Shown: positions 32,962 through 43,948 of the stretch, piece by piece
Position numbering within the stretch: the first letter of the stretch is position 1
How the letters are laid out: the number at the start of each line of letters is the position of its first letter
From: Sycon ciliatum
Taxonomy: Eukaryota > Porifera > Calcarea > Leucosolenida > Sycettidae
Direction: 5' to 3'
Assembly: GCF_964019385.1 (NCBI RefSeq)
Contig: NC_088655.1
Coordinates: forward strand, 18,997,296 to 19,061,295
Length of the DNA stretch: 64,000 bases
Position numbers and translations under genes: made by a program
Notes under the pieces: generated by a model
Told to the model about the DNA's origin: nothing
The model's input: the letters and a program-made list of their open reading frames with translations, nothing else
Databases searched by the model: none

Positions 32962-33489
32962 CTGATATTGTGGACGAACGTCAGACAGAAAAAGACATGC
33001 TCAATATCGCAGGGCAAATTTCACAGAGTTCTTTTCCTGAGTCCAAGAGCCAAGCTGTAAACTTAACGTGTCGGTATCGATTTCGAAGTAATAGTGACTG
33101 AGTCGCCGATTACAAAAAGAAGGTGAACCCATGTCTTCTACGAGGTTCTTATTTCCTAAACTGACCGAGTGTGACGTCAGTGCTAGATTTAGCATTGCAA
33201 ACCAAATCAAGCGTTTGATCCATAAAAACAGAGTCCACTAAAAGCAGTATAGCTTCTAAAGAGTGAAATTGTATAATTGACTATTAAGGTACGTCAAAAT
33301 CAATGGGAGTTAAGAACTAGGAGAGAGATGTAGTCAAGTGGTTGGCTTCACTGTCCGAAGAGTGCTCAATACCCATGTAGGGCAGAACCTTGTACTCAAG
33401 GAGAGAGATGCAATTAAATTTTTATCATAATTATTTCCTATAATCTCCCTCAAACCCTCCCTGTCATGAGTTGCCAGACTGTTTTTTAC

Positions 33490-33730
33490 CTTTGAAAGTT
33501 TCTGTAGCTTTGCTGTACCCGGAGTTGGACAATCTGCGATGTCTGGTTTTTGCCATGTTGCCATCACCAAGGATGCATCGTGAGGGCGTGACGTAGATAT
33601 ACACCGACGGGTTGCATAGCGGATAATACCATCCGACAGTTCCACGGGACACAGATGTGTTTCTAGTTCATTCGCAAACGTCTCAGTCCAGTAAAATATT
33701 CCACGTCTTGCTCCATCAGTTACTTCTGGA
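33490..33730 (-). CDS. Hormone-receptor-like (HRM) domain exon
   Basis: A 241-bp exon carries the HRM pattern that precedes GAIN in many adhesion GPCRs: R-G-I-F-Y-W-T-E-T-F, then H-L-C-P, then Y-A-T-R-R-C, then W-Q-K-P-D-I-A-D-C. The acceptor is GATGTTTGCAG and the donor is AAAG/GTAAAA. Three of the expected cysteines are visible, plus one candidate in the first residues. The placement directly upstream of the GAIN exons is as expected for the family. Confidence 0.75.
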
Positions 33731-34158
33731 CTGCAAACATCTGTTTTGCCAAGTTAACCGAAACAGCAGTTAGAATAATGTTCAAACTCTTCCATTGAGT
33801 CATTGACATGCATGTCAGTGGCACTCACACACTAGGATTACCTGTTCTATTGTAACAGTTATCACCTCATGCTACGCACCTGAGGTGCAACCTCAACATT
33901 CACATGGCTAGCTTTCACAATTTGTCATCCTAATTAAAACGTGTTGGGTTAACTTGACAAAGTTGATTATCCCGTGGAAACGGCCTTCATGTTATGCGAA
34001 TAGATTTTGTCTTTATCATTCTCCCTGAAGCCAATTTTCTATGACTCATACATGCCGGTAACATGTATTTGCAATATAGGTCGATTAACAAGAGCAGCAC
34101 ATTGATAAGGGTTCACTACTATAGCGCTGACTGATTTCCAGACCCTGATACTACTTAC

Positions 34159-34334
34159 CATAAGAAAACACCTTCAGGCTGGATGTTCTTGTCAGGCGTA
34201 GAGTAGATGATGCTGAGTTTTGCAGAGCAGAGGTAAAGTTGTCTCTTAGGTTTACTTCACTGCTGTTCCCCGATATCTCTGCAATGTAACCAGCTGGAGC
34301 GTCCATATCGCACTGCACAGTGATTTCAGTAGAG
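34159..34334 (-). CDS. Second exon of the unassigned pre-HRM unit
   Basis: A 176-bp exon with acceptor TTTCTGCAG and donor ATG/GTAAGT reads S-T-E-I-T-V-Q-C-D, then LRDNFTSALQ and SLKVFSYG. The frame is open across the exon. The 3.6-kb intron before it contains both hammerhead-bearing palindromic elements. The unit is alternating hydrophobic and Ser/Thr-rich, like a stalk or SEA-type module, but it remains unassigned. Confidence 0.5.
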
Positions 34335-35261
34335 CTGCAGAAACATACCCACCAGAAAGATCTAACGTGTCTCATCCCAGTACTTTTACGTGCAAAATAA
34401 CTTTGGACACGTTGATTAGATGAAAAGCATTGCTACCGTGGAGAACAACTCATATAGAGGAGGGTGGTAATTGGTCAGATTGTCATAACCTCGATAATTA
34501 TGATAACATAAGAAAAGAGGATAGTCACTAGGAACGTGATCAACGTAATCATATCGAATCTCGCCACATCAAACATTTTCAAGTAAACAATTGGGCAAGG
34601 TTTATAGATACCTCTGTCCAACAGCCTGATATGAGGAATGAACTATTTTGACAAGTCTTCCCGGTATTATATAGTCAACGATCTGGGGGAAAAAGTGACA
34701 AAAAAAGCACAAACTCTAATTATAAAACTCGGATGTAGAGCCATAAATAAATGGAGAAAGGAAAAGGACATAAGGATACGAGTTAAGAGTAACTCTCCAT
34801 CACTGTAACTGGATACTATATACAGTCAGAAAGTGCAATAACTAGGCACACAACTGAGAAGAGTACTGAGACATTCGACGTCCTGAAACCTAGCTTCAAC
34901 ACATCTCCGTAGCGCTAACCGACAGCCTTCCAACTTGAAAGGTTCAAGGTTATGGAAAGACCAAAGAGGGGAAGGCAAGCGCAACGAAAACGAGCAAAAT
35001 CTACAGTCCCAACGGAACAAAGAATGTCGATTGTTACTGGATGATGACGAGACCAGTACGATATTTGACAAAGCGGTCTAACTACAATTCGAAGCAGCAA
35101 AGCAGCGCACCGTCCAACTTGGGTGGGTCATAAATATCAAAGATAAGTAAAGAAAGGGGAAGCTTTGCGAAAACGAATTGTACAAGCCGAAAGCCAAACT
35201 CCTACAGTACTCCTCATGCATGATATTGTGATCGACTAGTTGACTACAAAACAAGTTGTTT

Positions 35262-35310
35262 CACACGACGTACGTTTCGCCGTATGGTTCGTGACGGCTC
35301 ATCAGGTGTG
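35262..35310 (-). ncRNA. Type I hammerhead ribozyme (inverted copy)
   Basis: This is the exact reverse-complement partner of 36025-36073, with the same core, helix II and two-pair helix III. It lies in the left arm of the palindrome and would be active in minus-strand transcripts, the same strand as the host gene. Confidence 0.85.
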
Positions 35311-36024
35311 CAATTTGAAACTCGGATGTAGAGCCATAAATAAATGTAGAAAGGAAAAGGACATAAGGATACGAGTTAAGAGTAACTCTCCATCACTGTA
35401 ACTGGATACTTTATACAGTCAGAAAGTGCAATAACAAGTCACACAACTGACAAGAGTACTGAGACATTCGACGTCCTGACACCTAGCTTCAACACATCTC
35501 CGTAGCGCTACCCGACAGCCTTCCAACTTGGAAGGTTCAATAGTTTGGCTTTCGGCTTGTACAATTCGTTTTCGCAAAGCTTTCCCTTTCTTTACTTATC
35601 TTTGATATTTATGACCCACCCAAGTTAGGTGGTGTGCTGCTTTGCTGCTTCGAATTGTAGTTAGACCGCTTTGTCAAATATCGTACTGGTCCCGTCATCA
35701 TCCAGTAACAATCGACATTCTTTGTTCCGTTAGGACTGTAGATTTTGCTCGTTTTCGTTGCGCTTGCCTTCCCCTCTTTGGTCTTTCCATAACCTTGAAC
35801 CTTCCAAGTTGGAAGGCTGTCGGTTAGCGCTACGGAGATGTGTTGAAGCTAGGTGTCAGGACGTCGAATGTCTCAGTGCTCTTGTCAGTTGTGTGACTAG
35901 TTATTGCACTTTCTGACTGTATATAGTATCCAGTTACAGTGATGGAGAGTTACTCTTAACTCGTATCCTAATGTCCTTTTCCTTTCTACATTTATTTATG
36001 GCTCTACATCCGAGTTTCAAATTG

Positions 36025-36073
36025 CACACCTGATGAGCCGTCACGAACCATACGGCGAAACGTACGTCGTGTG
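36025..36073 (+). ncRNA. Type I hammerhead ribozyme
   Basis: Core CTGATGA (36030-36036), helix II GCCGT/ACGGC (36037-41, 36052-56) with a 10-base loop, GAAA (36057-60), helix III of two pairs AC/GT with loop GTAC, cleavage triplet GTC ending at 36068, and helix I CACAC/GTGTG (36025-29, 36069-73). All conserved core bases are present. The very short helix III is typical of hammerheads in Penelope-like and retrozyme elements, which cleave best as dimers. Confidence 0.85.
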
Positions 36074-37013
36074 AAACAACTTGTTTTGTAGTCAACTAGT
36101 CCATCACAATGTCATGCATGAGGAGTACTGTAGGAGTTTGGCTTTCGGCTTATACATTTCGTTTTTGCAAAGCTTCCCCTTTCTTTACTTATCTTTGATA
36201 TTTATGACCCACCCAAGTTGGATGGTGTGCTGCTTTGCTGCTTCGAATTGTAGTTGGACCGCTTTGTCAAATACCATACGGGTCTCGTCATCATCCAGTA
36301 ACAATCGACATTCTTTGTTCCGTTGGGACTGTAGATTTTGCTCGTTTTCGTTGCGCTTGCCTTCTCCTCTTTGGTCTTTCCATAACCTTGAACCTTCCAA
36401 GTTGGAAGGCTGTCGGTTAGCGCTGCGGAGATGTGTTGAAGCTAGGTGTCAGGACGTCGAATGTCTCAGTACTCTTGTCAGTTGTGTGACTAGTTATTGC
36501 ACTTTCTGACTGTATATAGTATCCAGTTACAGTGATGGAGAGTTACTCTTACCTCGTATCCTTATGACCTTTTCCTTTCTACATCTATAATTATAACCAA
36601 ATCTTTGAAGGCAGAGATGGCGAGCCAAGGATTTATGTTGATGGAAACGAGCTCACTTTCATTCCATGGAATGTCTCAGTAGTCCTCTGTCAGTTTTGGT
36701 GGTCAATTGTGCCTATCAGATGAATAATTAATTTATATTTGCTTTAGTTGGTGTAATCTACTGCACGTTTTGTGTGGGTCACAGTTGTCTTGCTTTCACA
36801 AAGAAAGATTAGTTTATACTGTAACCAAGTAGTGGTTGCGACCTCGGCGATGATTTGTAAGAAAAGGGTTTGCTCCCCCCCCCCCCCCCCCGGAGCTTGC
36901 GCTATTCCGCCGACTTTACTTGACACTTGACTGACTCACGACTGCCATCCAGAGCACACGAGAAGTCCATCGAACCTTCGACTCGGCAAACCTGCAAAAA
37001 AGCACCACTCCCT

Positions 37014-37059
37014 GCTCAATACACAGTGTTTCGGGGAATTCACCCCTCATCAGTTGAGC
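37014..37059 (-). ncRNA. Type I hammerhead ribozyme, second family (inverted copy)
   Basis: This is the reverse-complement partner of 37480-37525 with the same 46-base structure, in the left arm of the fold-back element. In minus-strand orientation it lies within the intron of the adhesion-GPCR-like gene. Confidence 0.85.
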
Positions 37060-37479
37060 TTGAGTAGGCTGAGGAAGATTGTGCCTGAAGAGCACCACTT
37101 ATATAGTGCTCTCCAGGCACGACCATCACCAGGGATACAAACTTACAGAGACGTTCCGTTTTCAGCGCGACAAACACCTCGTGAGCACCAGATAGCAGTG
37201 TGAGTCAGTGTCGCTCCTGGACGGTGAGACAGACATCGAGGACCCTTGGTCATTCGCAACGAATTTGGAGGTGACAGCGTTGCGAATGACCGAGGGTCCT
37301 CGATGTCTGTCTCACCGTCCAGGAGCGACACTGACTCACGCTGCTATCTGGTGCTCACGAGGTGTTTGTCGCGCTGAAAACGGAGCGTCTCTGTAAGTTT
37401 GTATCCCTGGTGATGGTCGTGCCTGGAGAGCACTATATAAATGGTGCTCTTCAGGCACAATCTTCCTCAGCCTACTCAA

Positions 37480-37525
37480 GCTCAACTGATGAGGGGTGAA
37501 TTCCCCGAAACACTGTGTATTGAGC
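37480..37525 (+). ncRNA. Type I hammerhead ribozyme, second family
   Basis: Core CTGATGA (37486-37492), helix II GGGG/CCCC (37493-96, 37503-06) with loop TGAATT, GAAA (37507-10), helix III ACA/TGT with triloop CTG, cleavage triplet GTA ending at 37519, helix I GCTCAA/TTGAGC (37480-85, 37520-25). Every core base fits. Confidence 0.85.
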
Positions 37526-37937
37526 AGGGAGTGGTGCTTTTTTGCAGGTTTGCCGAGTCGAAGGTTCGATGGACTTCTCGTGTGCTCTGGATGGCAGTCG
37601 TGAGTCAGTCAAGTGTCAAGTAAAGTCGGCGGAATAGCGCGAGCTCCGGTGTGGGGAGCAAACCCTTTTCTTATACTGTAACCAACAATTGATTCCATCT
37701 GCTTAGGAAAAAAACATTAACAGTTCACCTGAGACTCGGCCAAAGGCCGAGTTTTACTCATTCACAGGAACGCCACCACCCTCTTGGATCAAGGTGCAGA
37801 TGAAGCTCCTACTCTGCTTAGCAGGGTCTATTATCAAATGCAAACAAAGGCGTTATAGGCTTCAAGGGTAAAACTTGCTTTTTGAATGTCGTTTTTTCCA
37901 GGTGTGTGCCTAGATCACTTTACAGGAAACACCCTAC

Positions 37938-38032
37938 CTGTCGTTTGAAAAGATCCTTGATTTCGTCCTCAGTTAGACCCGTATATCCACTTGGCAAAGT
38001 GAAAATGCCCTGCATGCCAATGTGAGCCACAC
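37938..38032 (-). CDS. Short exon between Ig array and HRM, unassigned
   Basis: A 95-bp exon with acceptor TTTTCCGCAG and donor CAG/GTAGGG reads GVAHIGMQGIFTLP and then LTEDEIKDLFKRQ. I do not recognise the domain. Together with 34159-34334 it makes a unit of about 90 residues. A SEA-like fold is conceivable from size and place next to HRM-GAIN, but no decisive motif is visible. Confidence 0.5.
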
Positions 38033-38313
38033 CTGCGGAAAACACAAAAAACAATGGATCTTTCCATTTTCTAGAAATTGCAAGGGGAGGGGATTGTAAA
38101 TTGGCAGATATTATGCGAAGAAAGGTCACAGCCAATCAATAATACAGTGGTAAAGTATTTTCTGTAGCACCCCTTGCATTGTACATGCATTATGATTTCC
38201 AGCTTTCTCTACTATGGGCGAACCTGAATCACAAAAAATTAATGTTACACAAACGATTCACTTGCTTCGTTCCACAAGGATACTAATCAACTAAAGAACT
38301 GCCAACGTAGTAC

Positions 38314-38622
38314 CTTGCACTGTCAGTTGAAACTGCCCTGTAGCTTTATCCACCGTATTGTGGACAGAACATTGGTAGCCACCACTGTGACAGCTTTGAA
38401 GATTTGATATGACCAGGACATATGTGAACTGGCCATCATCCGTTGGCATGAAATCCGGACAGTTACTGCTCGGCGCAGACTTATCGCAGTCGCCATTGTT
38501 ATCCAACCTACACCAGCTAGGCGTTGGTTGCGGATGACCAGTGTATATACATGGAACTGTTAGCGATGTACCTTCAAATGACAACAGAGTCCTTGGTATG
38601 GGAGGGTTGATAACGGGTGCAA
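38314..38622 (-). CDS. Ig domain 7, single exon
   Basis: A 309-bp exon encodes an Ig domain with L-T-V-P-C-I-Y (B strand), PSWCRLDN (C strand) and HSGGYQCSV (F strand). Extra cysteines in the C-D region (GDCDKS, SSNCPD) suggest an additional disulphide. The acceptor is AATATACAG and the donor is AAG/GTACTA. It is the last clear Ig domain before the stalk region. Confidence 0.75.
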
Positions 38623-38905
38623 CTGTATATTTGGAAGACACAATAGAAGACCACTGAGTTAGCTGTGCTTTCAATCGGTCCAAGGGATAGAGGTTTCTTC
38701 CAAAGTTCTTCCACATGAGAAAAGCAAGCCCATGCATTGCCACTGGACAATTCGATTTCCAGTATCCGAATACAATAAAAAAATTCTTCATTCCGACCTT
38801 GATTGTTGAAATGTCCTACATTGTAAGGGCATCGACCATAAATTTCAACTTGTTTTCGCAGAAACATATTGTCAAAGTGAACAGGGGAATGCGTGATGAT
38901 CTTAC

Positions 38906-39080
38906 TTTTGACGTTCAATATTACTTGATTGGCTGTGACCACTCCACCAGCATACTGATCTTTGTTACTGGCTTCACACTGATAAGTGTCAGGGTCTGTA
39001 ACCTTTGTTGTGTAGATTGTCAAGATGTGATCGCCTTTGTAGAAAGAGACACGTCCCACAAGGTCATCCTTCTGTAGAAT
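38906..39080 (-). CDS. Ig domain 6, C-terminal exon
   Basis: A 175-bp exon, phase 0 to 1, is the same length as the second exon of Ig domain 2. It has ILTIYTTKV, DPDTYQCEAS (F strand) and a VILNVKS terminal strand. The acceptor is TCTTTACATACAG and the donor is AAAA/GTAAGA. A (TG)n microsatellite lies in the adjoining intron. Confidence 0.75.
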
Positions 39081-39313
39081 CTGTATGTAAAGATATGCCA
39101 CGGAATATCACTTGCCTCACCCTTACTCTTCTGAGTTCTACTAATAAGGGATGGTTAATGCACGTCTTAGCATGACAACCACTACTGAGTGCCAAAAGGT
39201 TCATAAGGCCACCTGTCGAGGGGCAGGACTTCAGATTTAAAAAAGAATTAAATACCCATTCCCGCACTATCTGACTCGTAACCAGGGCATGACCTGCATG
39301 CCACTTTAGCCAT

Positions 39314-39412
39314 GTGCGTGCCTGTGTGTGGATGTGCATGTGTGTGTGTATGTGTGTGTGTGTGTGTGTGTGTGCCTTTGTGTGGATGTGTAATTGTGTG
39401 TGTATTTGCGTA
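39314..39412. repeat. (TG)n microsatellite
   Basis: A run of TG dinucleotides with a few interruptions in an intron of the Ig 6 to Ig 7 region. The open frame through it (T-H-T-H-T-H) is an artefact of the repeat. Confidence 0.8.
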
Positions 39413-39624
39413 CTCCTGTGACCAATCAACGTTTTAAATGTAGAGAACACGAAAGGAAAGATTCGGAAACTTCCGAAGAGAGCTACAGTTATACGGATGA
39501 AAATGATTTCTGATTTTTAAAGAAAGGAATTAATTGATTGGTAATTGATTAGTATTCAAGACTCAATGATACGTTACCAGACAACTTTCTATAGTTAGTA
39601 CATGATTGAAAGTATAGTACTCAC

Positions 39625-39746
39625 CAGCCCATTAGCAAACCAGGTTACGCTTGGTTTAGGTATACCATACACATTGCATGTGAATTCAACCGTCTTTCCT
39701 GCCAATACTGCCTGATCCATTGTTGGCGTAAGAACCTTTGGTGGGA
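39625..39746 (-). CDS. Ig domain 6, N-terminal exon
   Basis: A 122-bp exon, phase 1 to 0, has the same length as the first exon of Ig domain 2. It reads VPPKVLTPTM, VEFTCNVYG and SVTWFANG. The acceptor is TTTGGGCGCAG and the donor is CTG/GTGAGT. The identical exon length points to an ancient tandem duplication of a two-exon Ig unit within the gene. Confidence 0.75.
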
Positions 39747-40193
39747 CTGCGCCCAAAACGACAGATGGAGCAAAAAGGCTTGATATGTCTTGGTGTCTCT
39801 ACTAGGGAGTTCACGATGTGCAAACCTGCCTCAGGTGCCAACGCAATACAAATTTTATCTATAAAACAGGAAAGCGGTACACGAACTTTGGCACATGGGC
39901 GGTCATTACAATCTCATGAGAGAGCCTCTGCCCAGTACACGACTTCTTCGTTTCACATTCTCAAAATATAGTTGTACTGTTACAACCTGAGAAGATGACA
40001 CAGCGTGCAGAGTCCAACTTAAGTCTTATCAACATTCACTTCACCATGGAGCAATACAGCTATCGTCCTATGACGAGCACGGCGCCCTGCAATAATCCAG
40101 TGTACGTCTTATCCGAGGGTGAACTATGCGAGTGCAACCATAGACCCTATATGCCAATATCTCTCCGATCAGTTATCTCTCTACACTGCTTAC

Positions 40194-40508
40194 CATAGAC
40201 CAGGATATCTGCTGATGCGTTGGCTGATGGTGAATACACATTCTCCACGACACATTCGTACAGTCCATGGTGCATATCATTACTCACAGACTGAATGGTC
40301 AATGTGTTCTTGACACCAAAACTGCCTCTCCTGCCGAGGTCAGCATTAGTATGGTCTGTCTGAGATTGCAGTGATGATGGGAGGCTTGTACCATTGTGCA
40401 GCCAGTGAATAGACGGTTTTGGCAGACCGGTTCCGATGCAGTCAAGATTTACCATAGAATTCTGATTTACGCGAACTGTTTGCGGTGATACGAGGATCTC
40501 TGGGCGTT
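40194..40508 (-). CDS. Ig domain 5, single exon
   Basis: A 315-bp phase 1-1 exon encodes an I-set-like Ig: N-L-D-C (B strand), SIHWLHNG (C strand), HGLYECVV (F strand) and ADILVYG (G strand). The acceptor is TTTTGTCAACAG and the donor is ATG/GTAAGC. It is most similar in layout to the single-exon domains 1 and 3. Confidence 0.8.
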
Positions 40509-40867
40509 CTGTTGACAAAACATTCGTTAAATGGAGCAAATTGTCAATGACTTACTTGAATGTGCGTTTTCTCACAGTCACTCATGGACACATTACACGC
40601 CCCAACTGCATACTCACTAACTTATCCTGTGTTGTATTCAATTACAATATGCATGTCACAAGTATTTGAACCAGTTGTTGTCAGTTTAAAATAATTCTGC
40701 CTTTCGAACAGTTATTGCATACCGACCGTGACGTCAAAATTGAGCGCATGCATGACTCATTCTATCAACGCTAAGCGATTATCCAAGTGCAGCAATCAAA
40801 ATCAAGCTGTTTTTTTCAACTTCATGTTCTATGCAATGCTCAGGTTAAGACAATAACTGTCTCTCAC

Positions 40868-41033
40868 CTGCGTATCCCAGATTGAATGTTACATTGACTT
40901 GTCCAGCCAAGTTTCCAAGTATCACATTGTACGTGCCTGCTTTATAGTATTGCATGCTGGCTATGGTCATTGTCAGGTTGTCAGTGGAAAGTGAATACCC
41001 AGATGACCAGCCACTCCAGGATACATCGCCAGT
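40868..41033 (-). CDS. Ig-like domain 4, C-terminal exon
   Basis: A 166-bp exon, phase 0 to 1, reads GDVSWSGWSS, then LTMTIASMQYYKAGTYNVIL and ends NLGYAG. The A-G-T-Y-N-V segment is the F strand, with the usual Cys replaced by Val. This agrees with the missing B-strand Cys in the partner exon, so both core cysteines were lost together. The donor is GGTGAGAG. Confidence 0.6.
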
Positions 41034-41616
41034 CTAATACAACACACAACACATAGGCGCACATTGTTACCAATCAACAGGGAGAGGCTTGGTTGGTTTC
41101 TTCCAAAGGGCTACAATTTGGCTTCTACTACTTACATTTTAAACACTGGGCTTCCAGTTCACGGCGTGTGCGTGAGAGGATCCCATAAGTACTGTTCCAG
41201 TACCATTGGTTGCTGCTAACGCTTACATAATTGAAGCACTGAACCTTTTTATTCCACAGTTGTTTTATGCAAATTGTGGATCTCATTCAATATACACTCC
41301 AAGGGATAATCTTATTACCAACATTAAATTCTGGATTCGTGTCCAAATATGCAAGCATGACGTTCTTTGTCGGATTGCAATAGAATCCCCAATACAGAAA
41401 CATGTAAAACACAAGTGAAGTACAGAAAGATTACATTATTTGTTGTTGTTTGTTTGTGCTTGTGTCAGACTAACTACTCAGTGAAGACAAACTTTGGTAA
41501 AACTGTATTATTAGAAAGAAGGGAGGACCAAAGAGCTACAAATTACACTATACTGTCCACTAGCCCCCAAAACTGAATTGTGTGGATATTGGACTTTTCA
41601 CTAGAACTGATTATAC

Positions 41617-41744
41617 CTTGCTCCAGGTAATGTTGTCCGACGGCACTGGTGGATAGCCTGGTGATGAATAGCCAACAGTAAGGCGAACAGGTACATCCTT
41701 GAGACCAGTCTGATGTGCATATGTTGGGTCTGGCACTGGTAGGG
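41617..41744 (-). CDS. Ig-like domain 4, N-terminal exon
   Basis: A 128-bp exon, phase 1 to 0, reads LPVPDPTYAH to SDNITWSK. It supplies the C-strand Trp, but no B-strand cysteine is visible, and V-R-L-T-V occupies that place. The exon splits the domain where the other two-exon Ig domains are split. The donor is AAG/GTATAA. It is a divergent Ig-like module lacking the core disulphide, placed here by position and splice phase. Confidence 0.6.
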
Positions 41745-41807
41745 CTGTGTGAAACAAGATAAATCAGATAAATGTACTAAAGTATCTATTCTTGAGAGTG
41801 CTGCTAC

Positions 41808-43948
41808 TTAAGAGAGCATGTCTGAGAATACCAAAGTATGTGTGCAAGTGGATCTCTCCGATTTCGCTCAAAATTTGCAGGTAGGTTCCCTTTGGGGTGT
41901 GGATCGATTGTGCAAAGCCCTTGAAAAAGTTTCTGAAGGGAACCTTGAAATTTGGATACCCCTGAGAAATGGCCGAAATATCACATTCTTTTTTGGTCTA
42001 GAAACGAGTCACGCCACAGCGTATACGAACAAGCTATGAACAAAACTCCATCAAGCCAACATTGCCTCACCTTAGAAGAGTTCCTGGAGCAGTACCGCTT
42101 AGCCACGCCAGGATCGCAGAAGACGAGGTCCATCACCCCCTGACGCCACAAATGATCGTCTTGAAAATAGCCAATTTACAAGCGCTGGCAAAACAGCCAG
42201 CTACGTCCTTAATTGGCCAGAACTATACACCGGTAGATAGTAGAACACCTCTTCTAGCGCTGAGGACATGTCCCCCATCTTCCTTTTGGGGTTTTCTTGA
42301 AATAAACCTTTTTTGAATTTTTCCACTCGACAATGCTGAAATACGGCGAAAGTCATACCTGCGCAGGAAAGCTCGCCCCTCTGCGACGTCTCCTCAGCAA
42401 TTTCTACTCCAACACTACTCCCAAGGCCGCAGAACAAAGTGTATTGTTGGCTCTGACAAGGAAAAGCAGCAGTGATCACTTGTCACTCCAAACGACAAGC
42501 TTCTCCTTGCGCCACCAATACTTTTTTGTGCGACTGTTGATGCAAAACTAAGTGACTGAAGGCATGAGCGCTTAAATTTTACTACAAGAGGCACGGTGAA
42601 ATCACGTGCCCTGTGACGCAAGAATGCCAAGTCGCGTGGATCACGGCTCACGAGATTTCAGAGTCACCTTCGTCAAGTGCGCTTGTTACTCGCCTTAAAC
42701 GCCCGTTGGTCTGGAAGTGATCACACTTGTGTTGGTACTGGGTTCAAGAACAAGCTGACTGTGTTGTAGGCCTACGAACCGGGACTTTCCCTGACCATGT
42801 AGGTCGAAGACCAGTGAAATGATGATGAAATCACATTCTTTATGACGTAAGAAATCTCTCATGCAGTTCACGCGACAGGTTCGTGCAGCCAGTGCTGCTC
42901 GCGTGCATGCCATGTGCCAGTCAACACAAAGCGACCGAGCTAGCAGCTTTTGGCGAGCATCGACATGAAAACAAGGGACTTTTACCGTTGGACTATGTTC
43001 GGGATTACAGGAGGTAAGTGTGAAAGATGAATAACTCTCCATGCTGTACTGGGGGCATATTTCAACGGCTTACTGCCATTGCAACACTCCTAGGACAGTT
43101 TGTGAGGGTTGTCAGGAGATCAAGCAGGAAATACAGATCATCTTACCTCTGCCATCATGGTCTGTTCCGAGTAGCGTTCCAGTCACGTTCGCGATCGATG
43201 GCCGCGTGTCGTCATCCAGGAAGCGTCATACTCTGTCACAGAGCACGCGATCTCACCGTGTATCTTGCAATAAAATTCAAAAACTGCGCTTAGGAATTCA
43301 GTCACTTTTGCATCAACAGTCGCACAAAAAAGTATTGGTGGCGCAAGGAGAAGCTTGTGGTTTGGAGTGACAAATGATCACCGCTGCTTTTCCTTGTCAG
43401 AGCCAACAATACACTTTGTTCTGCGGCCTTGGGAGTAGTGTTGGAGTAGAAATTGCTGAGGAGACGTCGCGGAGGGGCGAGCTTTCCTACGCAGGTATGA
43501 CTTTGGCCGTATTTCAGCATGGTCGAGTGGAAAAATTCAAAAAAGTTTATTTCAAGAAAACCCCTAAAGGAAGATGGGGGTCATGTCTTCAGCGCTAGAA
43601 GAGGTTTTCTACTATCTGCCGGTGTATAGTTCTGGCCAATTGCTTGTAAATTGGCCATTTTCAAGACGATCATTTGTGGCGTCAGGGAGTGATGGACCTC
43701 GTCTTCTGGGATGCTGGCGTGGCTAAGTGGTACTGCTCCAGGAACTCTTCTAAGGTGAGGCAATGTTGGCTTGATGGAGTTTTGTTCATAGCTTGTTCGT
43801 ATACGCTGTGGCGTGACTCGTTTCTAGACCCATAAATAATGTGATATTTCGGCCATTTTTGAGGGGTATGCAAATTTCAAGGTTTTGAGCGAAATCGGAG
43901 AGATCCACTTGCACACATACTTTGGTATTCTCAGACATGCTCTCTTAA
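41808..43948. mobile_element. Long-TIR palindromic element ending in TTAA
   Basis: Inverted arms of at least 700 bases (about 41808-42560 and 43300-43948), with weaker homology continuing inward. The outer ends read TTAAGAGAGCATG and its complement, so TTAA borders both sides, as in piggyBac-type target sites. No transposase frame is visible. It lies in the intron between Ig 3 and Ig 4. Confidence 0.7.

Larger units (their letters stand above)
34720..36595. mobile_element. Retrozyme-like element in inverted orientation
   Basis: A long palindrome centred near 35540. Each arm has about one and a half units of a ~590-base monomer, and each carries one hammerhead ribozyme between units (35262-35310 minus, 36025-36073 plus). 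The repeated segments TAGTTTGGCTTTCGG (35541 and 36131) set the monomer length. Short frames inside, with S-S-S-N-N-R-H-S-L-F, recur because the DNA recurs. There is no RT. Size, tandem arrangement and ribozyme resemble retrozymes, small non-autonomous retroelements propagated through circular RNA. Confidence 0.65.
36827..37670. mobile_element. Fold-back element with two hammerheads
   Basis: Two inverted arms of about 350-400 bases meet near 37265. They are so alike that the 60-codon frame at 36916-37098 (minus) equals that at 37441-37623 (plus). The insertion is bordered by direct TATACTGTAACCAA sequences (about 36.81 and 37.67 kb), a possible TSD. Each arm carries a hammerhead of a different sequence from the one at 36.03 kb. 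A poly-C run is at one end. There is no transposase or RT. Confidence 0.65.

Noticed and set aside
34826..36509. Repeated frames with S-S-S-N-N-R-H-S-L-F as a protein family
   Set aside because: They recur only because the repeat DNA recurs, including in inverted copies, and show no domain or start context.
39064..39450. 128-codon frame with T-H-T-H-T-H
   Set aside because: Mostly a (TG)n microsatellite.
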